In this document: positions 1-11,741 of the stretch, one piece after another | Layout of the letters: each line of letters opens with the position of its first letter | Position numbering within the stretch: the first letter of the stretch is position 1 | DNA from: DDH964 sp963806685 | Lineage (GTDB): Bacteria; Desulfobacterota; Desulfuromonadia; Desulfuromonadales; DDH964 | DNA length: 64,000 nt | Assembly (NCBI GenBank): GCA_963806685.1 | Contig: CAWDZB010000023.1 | Coordinates: forward strand, 14,006 to 78,005 | Reading direction: 5' to 3' | Notes under the pieces: generated by a model | What the model was told of the DNA's origin: nothing | The model's database searches: none | The model's input: only the letters and a program-made list of their open reading frames with translations | Translations under genes and position numbers: made by a program

Positions 1-1
1 G

Positions 2-367
2 GACGTCCTCTTCGGTTTCGAACTGATGGAGACCTGCCGCGCCCTGCCCCTGCTGCGTCACGGCGCCAGGGTGATCGCCAACGACCTGCAGATTCCGCCG
101 CCGGCGGTGCTCTCCGGCGCGCAGGCTTATCCCCAGGATCTGCCGGAGATCATCCGTGGCCGGTTTCCGGACTTCCTGCTGGTCGACGGCCAGCACCTCG
201 CCGTGCAGGCCGGCAACCCCCGAACCGCCAACACCGTGCTGCTCGGCGCGGTCTCCAAACGACTCGATATTGCCGCCGACTACTGGCAGCAGGCCCTGGA
301 AAAGATGGTCCCGAAACGGTTTCTGGATGAAAATCTCAAGGCCTTTGCCCTGGGACGGGAATGCTGA
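2..367 (+). CDS. iorB: Indolepyruvate ferredoxin oxidoreductase, beta subunit (C-terminal part)
   Basis: The reading frame is open from the window edge, so this is the last 121 codons of a gene that starts upstream. The visible part matches the end of the IorB/gamma-domain subunit of 2-ketoacid:ferredoxin oxidoreductases: a GNPRTANTVLLGA segment (an interdomain signature of this family) followed by an amphipathic C-terminus. With IorA, the enzyme oxidatively decarboxylates aryl pyruvates from aromatic amino acids to aryl-acetyl-CoA, reducing ferredoxin in the cytoplasm. It lies 18 bases before a phenylacetate-CoA ligase gene, the neighbour usually found with iorAB in Geobacter relatives. The family call is firm; the N-terminus cannot be judged. 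Confidence 0.85.
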   Translation, partial: DVLFGFELMETCRALPLLRHGARVIANDLQIPPPAVLSGAQAYPQDLPEIIRGRFPDFLLVDGQHLAVQAGNPRTANTVLLGAVSKRLDIAADYWQQALEKMVPKRFLDENLKAFALGREC

Positions 368-385
368 GAAGGAAAGGGGGCGACG

Positions 386-1693
386 ATGATCTGGAATGAC
401 GAGTTCGAAACTCTGCCGCGGGAAGCACTGGAATCCCTGCAGCTCAAGCGGCTGCGGCAGACCGTGGAACGGGTGAACGTCACCGTGCCGTTCTACCGCG
501 AAAGCTTCCGCAAGGCCGGGGTCCGCCCCGACCAGATCAAAAGCCTCGACGACCTGCGCCGGCTGCCGTTCACCCTCAAGCAGGACATGCGCGACAACTA
601 CCCCTACGGACTGTTTGCCGTCCCCCTCGAGCAGATCGTACGTATCCACGCCTCCTCGGGAACGACCGGGAAGCCGACGGTGGTCGGCTACACCCGCCGC
701 GACATCGAGACCTGGTCGGAGTTGATGGCCCGCTCCTTCGTCGCCGCCGGCGCCCACCGGGGGGACGTGATCCACAACGCCTACGGTTACGGCCTGTTCA
801 CCGGCGGCCTGGGTGCCCACTACGGGGCCGAAAAGCTCGGCGCCTCGGTCATCCCCATGTCCGGTGGCAACACCAAAAAGCAGATCATGATCATGCAGGA
901 CTTCGGCTCCACGGTCCTGACCTGTACTCCTTCCTACAGCCTCTACCTGGCCGAGGCCGCGGCGGAGGAAGGGATCGACATCCGCAAGCTCAAGCTGCGG
1001 GTGGGTATTTTCGGCGCCGAGCCGTGGAGCGAATCGATCCGCCAGGAGATCGAGGAGAAGCTCAACATCAAGGCCATCGACATCTACGGCCTCTCGGAGA
1101 TCCTCGGCCCCGGGGTGGGCATCGAGTGCATCGAAGCCCAGAAGGGGCTGCACATCTGGGAGGACCACTTTATTCCCGAAATCATCGATCCGGACAGCGG
1201 CGAGGTGCTGCCGGTCGGGGAACGGGGCGAGCTGGTGATTACCACCATCACCAAGGAGGGGATCCCGATGCTGCGCTACCGGACCCGGGACATCACCCGG
1301 CTGATCCCGGAGCCCTGCCTCTGCGGCCGCACCCACCTGCGTCTGGAGCGGATGAGCGGCCGCAGCGACGACATGTTGATCATCCGCGGGGTCAACGTCT
1401 TCCCTTCGCAGATCGAGAGCGTGCTGATGACCATCGAGGGGATCGAGCCCCACTACCAGCTGATCGTCGAGCGTGAAGAGAACCTCGATACCCTCGAGGT
1501 CCAGGTCGAGGTCAACGAGCTGACCTTTTCCGACGAGGTCAAGGTCCTGCAGGATTTGACCAGGAAAATTCAGAAGGAAATCAAGGACTTGCTTGGCGTT
1601 ACCTGCAAGGTGCGGTTGGTCGAGCCGAAGACCATCGCGCGCAGCGAAGGGAAGGCCAGGCGCGTCATCGACAACCGTCCGCCGCAGAACTGA
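386..1693 (+). CDS. paaK: Phenylacetate-CoA ligase, copy 1
   Basis: 435 residues, a normal length for PaaK. It activates phenylacetate (or another aryl acetate) with ATP and CoA to the CoA thioester. Visible AMP-forming ligase motifs are the P-loop-like SSGTTGKPT at about residues 90-98, YGLSEILGPG near 236, and YRTRDIT followed by a Cys-rich CLCGRTH segment before the C-terminal lid domain. The start ATG has a GAAAGGGGGCG ribosome-binding region. It is co-directional with iorB upstream and an ACT gene plus a second paaK downstream, which suggests one operon for aryl-keto-acid or aryl-acetate metabolism. In such operons the ligase may also run in reverse to conserve ATP; that is inference. 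Substrate preference cannot be read from the sequence. Confidence 0.93.
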   Translation: MIWNDEFETLPREALESLQLKRLRQTVERVNVTVPFYRESFRKAGVRPDQIKSLDDLRRLPFTLKQDMRDNYPYGLFAVPLEQIVRIHASSGTTGKPTVVGYTRRDIETWSELMARSFVAAGAHRGDVIHNAYGYGLFTGGLGAHYGAEKLGASVIPMSGGNTKKQIMIMQDFGSTVLTCTPSYSLYLAEAAAEEGIDIRKLKLRVGIFGAEPWSESIRQEIEEKLNIKAIDIYGLSEILGPGVGIECIEAQKGLHIWEDHFIPEIIDPDSGEVLPVGERGELVITTITKEGIPMLRYRTRDITRLIPEPCLCGRTHLRLERMSGRSDDMLIIRGVNVFPSQIESVLMTIEGIEPHYQLIVEREENLDTLEVQVEVNELTFSDEVKVLQDLTRKIQKEIKDLLGVTCKVRLVEPKTIARSEGKARRVIDNRPPQN

Positions 1694-1722
1694 GTCGATT
1701 CCCGTTTGCCAGGAGGCGCTCC

Positions 1723-2154
1723 ATGAAAGTCGAACAGATTTCCATCTTCATCGAGAACAAGTCGGGCCGTCTGGCGGAAGTTACCCGCATCCTCGGCGAG
1801 GCCGGGGTCAACATTCGCGCCCTGTCGCTGGCCGACACCTCCGATTTCGGCATCCTGCGGTTGATCGTCGACCGCACCGACCTGGCCAAGAGTGTGCTCA
1901 AGGAGCAGGGGTTCACCGTCAACAAGACCGAGGTGGTGGCCGTCGAGGTTCCGGACCGTCCCAAGGGGCTGTTCGGGATTCTCGAGGCTCTCGACCAGGG
2001 GCAGGTCAACGTCGAATACATGTATGCCTTCGTTGAGCGCTGTGGCGAAAATGCCGTGATCATCTTCCGTTTCGACCATCCCGAAGAGGCTATCCGGCTG
2101 CTGATCGAAAAGGGCTTCAGGGTTCTGGAAGGGGAGCGGGTCTACGCCATGTAG
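1723..2154 (+). CDS. Tandem ACT-domain protein
   Basis: 143 residues composed of two ACT-type ligand-binding folds, roughly residues 1-68 and 70-143, with no enzymatic domain. The first repeat has the typical opening (QISIFIENKSGRLAEVTRILGEAG) and the second starts around VEYMYAFVE. Stand-alone tandem-ACT proteins bind amino acids, and in anaerobic bacteria they commonly sit beside paaK and iorAB. It lies 29 bases after paaK copy 1 and 15 bases before paaK copy 2, preceded by an AGGAGG site, so it is co-transcribed. A role as an amino-acid or aryl-acid sensor or an allosteric partner of the ligases is inference. Confidence 0.9.
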   Translation: MKVEQISIFIENKSGRLAEVTRILGEAGVNIRALSLADTSDFGILRLIVDRTDLAKSVLKEQGFTVNKTEVVAVEVPDRPKGLFGILEALDQGQVNVEYMYAFVERCGENAVIIFRFDHPEEAIRLLIEKGFRVLEGERVYAM

Positions 2155-2169
2155 GCCGGAACGTGTCCA

Positions 2170-3519
2170 ATGGCTGAATCCTCCATCATCGACCCGGCGA
2201 CTGCCCGGGAACTGCGCATCTGGGACCCGGTGCACGAGTGTATGGGCCGCGAGGAGTTGGAACTCCTGCAGCTGACCCGACTGCGCGCCACTCTGGAGCA
2301 GGTCTATCGCCACGTCCCGTGTTACCGGGAAAAGTTCGATGCCCTCGGCATCGTTCCCGGTGACCTCCAGAGCCTGGCCGACCTGGCGAAATTCCCCTTT
2401 ACCGACAAGGAAGACCTGCGCCGGAACTACCCCTACGGTATGTTCGCCGTCCCACTGCGAGAGGTGGTGCGCATCCATTCCTCCTCAGGGACGACCGGCA
2501 AGCCGACGGTGGTCGGCTACACCCGGGCCGACCTGCAGACCTGGACCGAGCTGGCGGCGCGATTCATGACCGCCGCCGGGGTCACCGAAGACGACATCGT
2601 CCACATTGCCTTCGGCTACGGGCTGTTCACCGGGGCCTTCGGCCTCCACTACGGTGCGGAGCGCATCGGCGCTTCGGTCATCCCCATGTCGAGCGGCAAC
2701 ACCGACAAGCAGATCATGATCATGCAGGACTACCGGTCCACTGCCCTGGTTTGCACTCCCTCCTATGCCCTGACCATCGCCGACCGGCTGGAGAAACTCG
2801 GCATCGACCCGACCAGCCTGAACCTGCGGTTTGGACTGTTCGGTGCCGAACCCTGGACCGAAGAGATGCGCCGGGAAATCGAGACCCGGCTGGGGATCGT
2901 GGCCACCGACAATTACGGCCTGAGCGAGGTGATGGGGCCGGGGGTTGCCGGCGAATGTCTTTGCCGCTGCGGCATGCACATCTTCGAGGACCATTTCATT
3001 CCCGAGATCATCGACCCGGAAACCGGAGAAACCCTGGGCGCAGGGGAGGTGGGGGAGCTGGTTATCACCAGCATCACCAAGGAAGCTTTTCCGATGATCC
3101 GCTACCGTACGCGGGACATCACCCGGCTCGATTACAGCCCATGCTCCTGCGGCCGCACCCAGGTGCGGATGGCAAAGACCATGGGGCGCAGCGACGATAT
3201 GCTGATCATCAAGGGAGTCAACATCTTCCCGACCCAGATCGAGGAGGTCCTGTTTCGGATCGAGGGGTGTGAGCCCCATTACCAGCTGGTGGTCGACAAG
3301 GTCGGGGCGATGGACATTCTCGAGGTTCACGTCGAGGTCAATGAACGGATATTCTTCGACGAAATGAAACGCCAGCGGGCCTTCGTCGATTTCGTCGAGA
3401 AGAAACTGGCCTCTGCGCTCGGAGTCGGTGCCAAGGTTAAGTTGGTCGAGCCGTCTTCCATCAAGCGCCACGAGGGGAAGGCCCAGCGGGTCATTGACAA
3501 ACGCCCGAGATCGACCTGA
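2170..3519 (+). CDS. paaK: Phenylacetate-CoA ligase, copy 2
   Basis: 449 residues and clearly paralogous to the ligase at 386-1693: it shares SSGTTGKPTVVGYT, the FGYGLFTGAFGLHYGAE segment, YGLSEVMGPG, YRTRDITRL and a CSCGRTQ motif. The N-terminus is about 14 residues longer than in copy 1. The two copies differ around the acyl-substrate loops (for example AGECLCRCGMHIFEDHF versus GIECIEAQKGLHIWEDHF), which may give different aryl-acid specificity; that is inference. It ends the iorB-paaK-ACT-paaK run. The next plus-strand feature is tRNA-Pro, with its own promoter. Confidence 0.93.
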   Translation: MAESSIIDPATARELRIWDPVHECMGREELELLQLTRLRATLEQVYRHVPCYREKFDALGIVPGDLQSLADLAKFPFTDKEDLRRNYPYGMFAVPLREVVRIHSSSGTTGKPTVVGYTRADLQTWTELAARFMTAAGVTEDDIVHIAFGYGLFTGAFGLHYGAERIGASVIPMSSGNTDKQIMIMQDYRSTALVCTPSYALTIADRLEKLGIDPTSLNLRFGLFGAEPWTEEMRREIETRLGIVATDNYGLSEVMGPGVAGECLCRCGMHIFEDHFIPEIIDPETGETLGAGEVGELVITSITKEAFPMIRYRTRDITRLDYSPCSCGRTQVRMAKTMGRSDDMLIIKGVNIFPTQIEEVLFRIEGCEPHYQLVVDKVGAMDILEVHVEVNERIFFDEMKRQRAFVDFVEKKLASALGVGAKVKLVEPSSIKRHEGKAQRVIDKRPRST

Positions 3520-3590
3520 GCAGCTTGCATCTTGCTGAAATCACAAAAGAAGTTACCCGGTTTTTTCCAAGGGGAAAGCGTAGTTTCCAC

Positions 3591-3619
3591 TTGACAACAC
3601 CGTCCAAATTGCCGATAAT
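3591..3619 (+). promoter_or_regulatory. Sigma70 promoter of tRNA-Pro
   Basis: TTGACA at 3591-3596 and GATAAT at 3614-3619 are separated by exactly 17 bases. The tRNA begins 18 bases after the -10 box. The fit to the housekeeping consensus is near perfect, as expected for a stable RNA. Confidence 0.88.
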
Positions 3620-3636
3620 CGCGACTCGTTGATTGA

Positions 3637-3713
<77 letters not shown>

Positions 3714-3739
3714 TTCAACGACAAGCCATACCAAGCAGT

Positions 3740-3765
3740 TAGGCCACTCAGGAATGAGTGGCCTA
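3740..3765 (+). terminator. Hairpin terminator after tRNA-Pro
   Basis: TAGGCCACTC (3740-3749) and GAGTGGCCTA (3756-3765) form a 10-bp stem with a 6-base loop, followed by TTTGCGTTG. The U-tract is short, but position and stem strength fit a tRNA terminator. Confidence 0.65.
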
Positions 3766-3866
3766 TTTGCGTTGTCCAACTTCATCGTGCTTGGCGCCGC
3801 CACAAAACTGCTTCAATGGCCGGTCTCCGTGGGCTGGTTAGGTCATCACTCCGACAAGCAACAAGG

Positions 3867-4307
3867 TTACTGGCTGATCCTGTGAAAAACATTGGGGACT
3901 GGCAAGGGATCGTCATTGATGTTCGTCAACGTTTTGTTTTTGTTATTTAATACAAATTTGTTCACTTGAGTTCCTGCCTCGGATGAAGTGCCGTCCAAAT
4001 TGGAGCAATACAGGGTGAACTCGACGGTCAGCACATGGTGTTCAATCGATCCCACACCATGCGCAAAACCAATCTGGTTTTGGCAAGAAAGGGTGAACGC
4101 GGTATCGTTAAGTCGGACGTCGCATGACCTGTTGCGATCGCAGGTGATAGAAAGGAGTTGGGTACTGCCGTCAAAGCTGTCGATCGCTTGCCAGAGACCG
4201 ACAAAGGGCTGCTGACCACCGCCAAGGGAATCATCGGCTATACACACACCTGTAAGAACGAGTCCAAGAATAACTGAAAATGCGAAAAGCAGGCTACGTC
4301 GTCTCAT
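3867..4307 (-). CDS. Hypothetical secreted protein
   Basis: 146 residues with a clear Sec signal peptide (MRRRS, then a hydrophobic stretch ending around VCIADD), so the mature protein is probably periplasmic. The mature part is rich in beta-type segments and contains four cysteines (CDRNRSC, SCQNQ, LYCSN), which could form disulfides. No catalytic motif or known family is recognised. It stands alone: it converges toward tRNA-Pro on one side and faces a non-coding stretch on the other. Base composition is more AT-rich than its neighbours, suggesting an accessory gene. An AGGAGG-like site (revcomp of TACCTCCTA) lies just before the start and supports it. Confidence 0.6.
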   Translation of the reverse strand: MRRRSLLFAFSVILGLVLTGVCIADDSLGGGQQPFVGLWQAIDSFDGSTQLLSITCDRNRSCDVRLNDTAFTLSCQNQIGFAHGVGSIEHHVLTVEFTLYCSNLDGTSSEAGTQVNKFVLNNKNKTLTNINDDPLPVPNVFHRISQ

Positions 4308-4798
4308 ATTTACCTCCTACTTTGCTTCGCAAGTGGGAGAGAATTCCACCTGATTTCATCTAGACAGGTTTTCCAGGAGATTCAAGTTGGAATCTTCCGG
4401 CCAACAAACGAAAAGGAACCAGCGGTTGTTGGTTCCTTTTCGTTGCCGGCCCGGAAGGTGAGGGGCTAGCCGAACTTCCTTCCCAATTCAGGGCTAGGTA
4501 ATAATTTGCTTCAATGCAAGGTTGCTCAAAAAAGAGGCTGCGAAATTTGACATGTGAACGACTTTCCCGGGTAAAGACAGGGTTGGGGATGCCTCTGCGG
4601 GCAAGGTTGCCCAATTGCGTCGGGAAAAGGGGGGAATGGCAGGAGAAGGTACCGGCGAAGACTAATTTCAGAACAACCATACCTCAAGGTTACATAATAT
4701 ATCTTATGCGACGTTCTGGTATGTTGGGGCGGCCAAGGAAGGGGCATGGCTTGCCTTGCGGTGCCCTTCCGATAAGAGAGAGCCGATCGGGAGATGTC
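4308..4798. other. Non-coding stretch with a strong hairpin
   Basis: No convincing gene. The main structure is the inverted repeat at 4407-4444. The plus-strand frame is open from 4514, but its first 95 codons show no family resemblance; coding character appears only after about 4799. Confidence 0.5.
4407..4444. terminator. Perfect 15-bp inverted repeat, possible bidirectional terminator
   Basis: AACGAAAAGGAACCA (4407-4421) is repeated in perfect inversion as TGGTTCCTTTTCGTT (4430-4444) around an 8-base loop. The flanks GGCCAAC and GTTGCCGGCC partly extend the stem. Runs of A and T inside the arms rather than after them make this an atypical intrinsic terminator. Confidence 0.45.
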
Positions 4799-5080
4799 AT
4801 GTGGGGGTTCAATCTTGTCGTCACCATGGATCGCGAGGGACGCTTTGGCCACCTGATGAAGGAACTCGAGCTTTATGGGGAATTCCGCCGGTCCGAATTC
4901 TTCGGCGTGGTTCTGGGCCGGGTCGCCGGTGCCGAGGCCTTCCTCAAGATGGTCCGAGAAAAACGAGAAAAGCAGCTAACCGCCTTCCAGGACGTGGCCC
5001 GGATCGTCCTGTTGGGACAGGTCTTCACTTTTCAGCCGAAAAATTTCATTGAACTTGTCAGTGCGACGATTCGGCCCTAA
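4799..5080 (+). pseudogene. Truncated THUMP-like domain protein
   Basis: 93 residues from the ATG at 4799. The pattern (NLVVTMDREGRFGHLMKEL, FFGVVLGRV, a charged helix REKREKQ, then a hydrophobic strand VARIVLLGQVFTF) resembles the N-terminal half of THUMP/TAN1-type RNA-binding domains, where the first strand is followed by GEF and a helix. In that family more sequence normally follows; here the frame stops after FIELVSATIRP. It is therefore either a small stand-alone protein or the remnant of a larger one. The family assignment is from memory of the pattern and is tentative. Confidence 0.4.
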
Positions 5081-5357
5081 TGTCCCACTCCTGGCTGGCA
5101 AGAGGCATTACAATACCGCACCTGCTGTGCCGGACAGACGAATACCCGCACCCGCCCCTCGACCGCCGTCCCGACCCAAGCGAGCTGCATGCCCCCCGAG
5201 GGCTGGCCGCGAGGCTTGGCCCGAACCGCCTCGACCGTGGCTGACTGGAAATTACAAAAAAGACTTGAGGAATTACTTTAAGTCGACAGAAAGGATAAAT
5301 AAAACGGGTAATTGAAAGACAGTCAAAGAAACTACTTGATGGTTTATCCGTATCAAA

Positions 5358-7513
5358 CTAGCCCACATTAGCCAGTTCAAGGCGTGTTCCCCAGCGTTTT
5401 ATGAGCTCTTTCCGCAGGAGCCCATAAGCGGGGTTTTCCAGAAAATCGCCCCGTTCCACCAGCTCGAATGCATCCTGTCGCGCCTCCTCCAGCACCCGAC
5501 CATCCCGCAACAGGTTCGCCACCCGGAAATCAGGGACACCTGCCTGCCGGGTGCCGAGAAACTCCCCCGGCCCCCGCATCTCCAGGTCGGCTTCGGCAAT
5601 TTTAAAGCCGTCGCCGGTTTCGGCCATGACCTGCAGGCGGCGCAACCCCTCCTCGCTGCAGCGCAGCGAGCGTACCAGCAGACAGAGGCTCCGTGCGCTC
5701 CCCCGCCCTACCCGGCCGCGCAGCTGGTGGAGCTGGGCGAGGCCGAAGCGTTCGGCATGCTCGATCATCATCACCGTGGCGTTGGGAACGTCGATTCCAA
5801 CCTCGATCACCGTCGTCGCGACCAGGACCTGGATCTCCCCCGCCTTGAAGGCTTTCATTACCGCCTCCTTCTCTTCCGGCTTCATCCGGCCGTGAAGCAG
5901 GTCCAGAGACTGTTCCGGGAAAACCTCCCGGGCCAGGACCTCGGCCGCCTCGGTGGCCGCCAGCAGGTCGCTCTTTTCGGTCTCTTCAACCAAGGGGTAG
6001 ACGATGTAGGCCTGGCGGCCGGCGACAAGTTCTTCCCTGATCTGCTGGTAGCCACGGGAGCGGGCCGATTCGGTCAGCACCCGGGTCTGCACCGGGGTGC
6101 GCCCCGGGGGGAGTTCATCGATCACCGAAAGCGCCAGGTCGCCATACAGGGTCAGTGACAAGGTGCGAGGGATCGGCGTAGCGGTCATTACCAGGATATG
6201 GGGATTCTCTCCCTTCCGGCGCAGGGTGCTGCGCTGGCGAACCCCGAACCGATGCTGTTCGTCGACGATCCCCAGCCCCAGGCGTTGGAATTCGACCACT
6301 TCCTGGAGAACGGCGTGGGTGCCGACCAGCATGTGCAGGGAACCGGCGGCGGCACTCCGGAGGATCTCCCGCCGGTCGCGCACCGGGGTGGAGCCGCAGA
6401 GCAGCGCCACCTTCAGGCCGAGCGCCTCCAGCCAGGGATGGAACTGGAGGTAATGCTGCTCGGCGAGGATCTCCGTCGGTGCGACTACCGCCACCTGGGT
6501 ATCGTTCTCGATGGCCAGCAGCGCCGCCATCAGCGCGACCACGGTCTTGCCGCTGCCAACGTCCCCCTGTACCAGCCGGTTCATGGGATGGGGGGCCATC
6601 AGGTCATGCTTGATCTCGCCGAGAACCCGCCGTTGGGCTCCTGTCAGGCGGTACGGCAGCATCTGCGCCAGGGGTTTGGTGTAGCGGTGGGTGACCGTGA
6701 AGGGGATGCCGGGCTCCAGCACCACGCCTCGCCGTTTCAATGCCAGTCCAAGTTCCAGGAAGAAGAATTCGTCATAGACCAGGGTCCGGCGGGCAGAATC
6801 ACGACCGCCCTCTAATTCCTCCAGATTTGCACCTCCAGGTCCGGCCAGTGGGCCTGCTGCAAAGCGGAGGAAAGCGGCAGAAGGTGCCGCTTGCACACCA
6901 GCTCTGCCGGGAGCGGCGAGGCGGCGCAAGGGGCGAAGCGGTCGACGATGTCCTTCCAGATCTTCCGGGCCACTTTTTGCGAAAGCCCTTCGGTCAGGGG
7001 ATAGACGGGCAGGATGCGCCCGAAATTGAGGGGATCGGCGGCCAGCAGTGTGTCGAGGTCGGTACCCGCTTCGAGAAATTCAACCTCGGGGTGGTGGACC
7101 TCGCGCAGCGGTCCGAAACGTTTGATCTCACCGACGACAAGCAGCTGCTGGCCGACGGTATAGCGCCTCTGCATCCAGTCCCTCCGGTAATGGAACCACT
7201 TGAGGGCCAACTGGCCGGTGCCATCGGTAACGATCACTTCATAGAGACGCTTGCGGCTGCGGGCGGTCTGGGTTTCGGCGGCGGCCAGCACCTCGCCGAG
7301 AAAGACTTCCTGGCGACCGGCTTGCAGCTGGGCGATCTTGCGAATCCGGCGGCGGTCTTCGTAACGATGGGGGAGCGTGTAGAGGGCGTCCTCGACGGTT
7401 GCGAGGCCGAGTCGCTCGAACCTTCCGAGCAGGTGGGGGCCGACGCCCCTGATCTGGGCCAGGGGCGTCGTTAATGGGTCAGTGGCGGTGGCGGATGAGG
7501 GATGCGGGGGCAT
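5358..7513 (-). CDS. recG: ATP-dependent DNA helicase RecG (frameshifted)
   Basis: RecG remodels stalled replication forks and Holliday junctions. The N-terminal wedge/OB part is read from the ATG at 7511-7513 (LAQIRGVGPHLLGRFERLG; PHRYEDRR) and runs into a stop at 6812. The helicase core is in another frame from about 6838 and holds Walker A GDVGSGKT, the DEQHR box, TATPIPRT, and the C-terminal QLRGRVGRG and GPGEFLGTRQ motifs. The two parts join naturally at the segment before NLEELEGGRDSARR if one base is restored near 6833-6842; the combined length of about 718 residues is normal for RecG. No other feature suggests decay, so a consensus error is as likely as a real mutation. It is the last gene of the minus-strand run after greA and DUF1858. 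Confidence 0.85.
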
Positions 7514-7525
7514 CTCCCCTCCCCT

Positions 7526-7726
7526 TCAGCCGAAGATGGCGTTCAGGTCGCGAAGGATGTCGTTGACGTCAAGGCCATGGGCTGTGGCCCCCTGTTCCAA
7601 CGTTTCGTTCATGGCACCCATGCAACCGATGCAGCCGAGGTTGAACTTGCCCAGGACCTTGGCGACCTCGGGGCTCATCTGCAGCACCTGGTGAAAGGTC
7701 ATATCCTTGGTGATCTTGTCGCTCAT
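7526..7726 (-). CDS. DUF1858-domain protein
   Basis: 66 residues from the ATG at 7724-7726, chosen because GGGAG lies 8 bases upstream; an in-frame TTG five codons earlier is less likely. The whole protein is one DUF1858 domain (TFHQVLQMSPEVAKVLGKFNLGCIGCMGA) with a CIGC pair, typical of small proteins in anaerobes that also occur fused to hybrid-cluster or radical-SAM enzymes. The function is unknown; the CxxC could be redox-active or bind metal. A second family member lies at 26387-26581. It sits just upstream of recG and downstream of greA, with a heptamer-type repeat in the spacer before it. Confidence 0.85.
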   Translation of the reverse strand: MSDKITKDMTFHQVLQMSPEVAKVLGKFNLGCIGCMGAMNETLEQGATAHGLDVNDILRDLNAIFG

Positions 7727-7747
7727 GTCGGTCACTCCCAAGTGATG

Positions 7748-7782
7748 GTTTCAGGGTTCAGGTATCAGGATTCGGATTAAAG
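7748..7782. repeat. Degenerate heptamer repeat (5 units)
   Basis: Five consecutive 7-base units read GTTTCAG, GGTTCAG, GTATCAG, GATTCGG and ATTAAAG in the spacer between greA and the DUF1858 gene. They share the 7-base period and pattern of the perfect array at 63862-63952. Confidence 0.6.
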
Positions 7783-7821
7783 CCTGTCCTCCCCCTGACA
7801 ACCGATTCCTGGCTCCTGGTT

Positions 7822-8298
7822 TTATTCGTACTTGATGTCGATAACCTCGTACATCTTGACCCCCGAAGGGACCTTGATCCGGACCTCGTCGTCGAGGCGA
7901 TGGCCGATCAGGGCCTTGCCGACCGGCGAGGTGACAGAAATTTTCCCGGCCTTGATTTCGGCCTCGTCCTCGCCGACGATCTGGTAGGTCACCTCGTTGC
8001 CGGAATCGACATCGAACAGCGTGACCTTGGCGCCAAAGACGACCTTGTCGGTATCGAGTTCGGCGGGGTTGATCACCTGCGCGCGGGCAATCTTGTCGTT
8101 CAGTTCCTTGATCCGCCCCTCGATGAAGCCCTGGCGATCCTTGGCGGCGTCATATTCGGCATTTTCGGACAGGTCACCGTGACCTCGGGCCTCGGCGATG
8201 GCCTGGACAACCGCCGGGCGGTCGACGCGGATCAGGCGTTTCAGTTCATCCTGAAGGCGCTGATAGCCTTCACGGGTCATGGGAATCGATTGCGACAT
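7822..8298 (-). CDS. greA: Transcription elongation factor GreA
   Basis: 158 residues, the standard GreA length. It binds the secondary channel of RNA polymerase and stimulates cleavage of backtracked transcripts. The N-terminal coiled coil carries the acidic tip (ARGHGDLSENAEYDAAKDRQ, about residues 37-56) that reaches the active site; the C-terminal FKBP-like domain ends in SPVGKALIGHRLDDEV...YEVIDI. It lies downstream of carB, separated by a GC-rich hairpin, so it may be partly co-transcribed with the pyrimidine operon. Confidence 0.97.
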   Translation of the reverse strand: MSQSIPMTREGYQRLQDELKRLIRVDRPAVVQAIAEARGHGDLSENAEYDAAKDRQGFIEGRIKELNDKIARAQVINPAELDTDKVVFGAKVTLFDVDSGNEVTYQIVGEDEAEIKAGKISVTSPVGKALIGHRLDDEVRIKVPSGVKMYEVIDIKYE

Positions 8299-8329
8299 GT
8301 TTTGAATTTTCCTCTGGACCGTAAAATCT

Positions 8330-8351
8330 ACGGGCGGGTTACCCCGCCCGT
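8330..8351 (-). terminator. Hairpin between carB and greA
   Basis: Read on the minus strand, ACGGGCGGG, a GTAA loop and CCCGCCCGT form a 9-bp GC-rich stem followed by AGATTTTA. The U-tract is weak, so it may attenuate rather than stop transcription from carB into greA. Confidence 0.5.
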
Positions 8352-8392
8352 TTGGCTCGTAAAGTTCATCAGATTGCCCGGTTTCGTCCAGG

Positions 8393-11650
<3,258 letters not shown>

Positions 11651-11675
11651 CGGTTTTCTTTCGCAAAGGCTAGAG

Positions 11676-11741
11676 GTTAAAGGTCCAGGGATAAAGGTTC
11701 AAGGTATTAAAACCTTTTACCTTTCACCTTTTACCTTTTAC
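11676..11741. repeat. Heptamer repeats, two opposed arrays
   Basis: At 11676-11710 five units follow a 7-base period on the plus strand (GTTAAAG, GTCCAGG, GATAAAG, GTTCAAG, GTATTAA). At 11714-11741 four units lie in the opposite orientation (minus strand GTAAAAG three times and GTGAAAG once). The second array supplies the last codons and stop of carA (QQVKGKR), so the repeat has been captured as coding sequence. Confidence 0.65.

Noticed and set aside
5081..5315. Small plus-strand gene rich in Arg and Pro after the THUMP fragment
   Set aside because: Low-complexity composition, no ribosome site and no domain; it looks like chance coding in GC-rich DNA.
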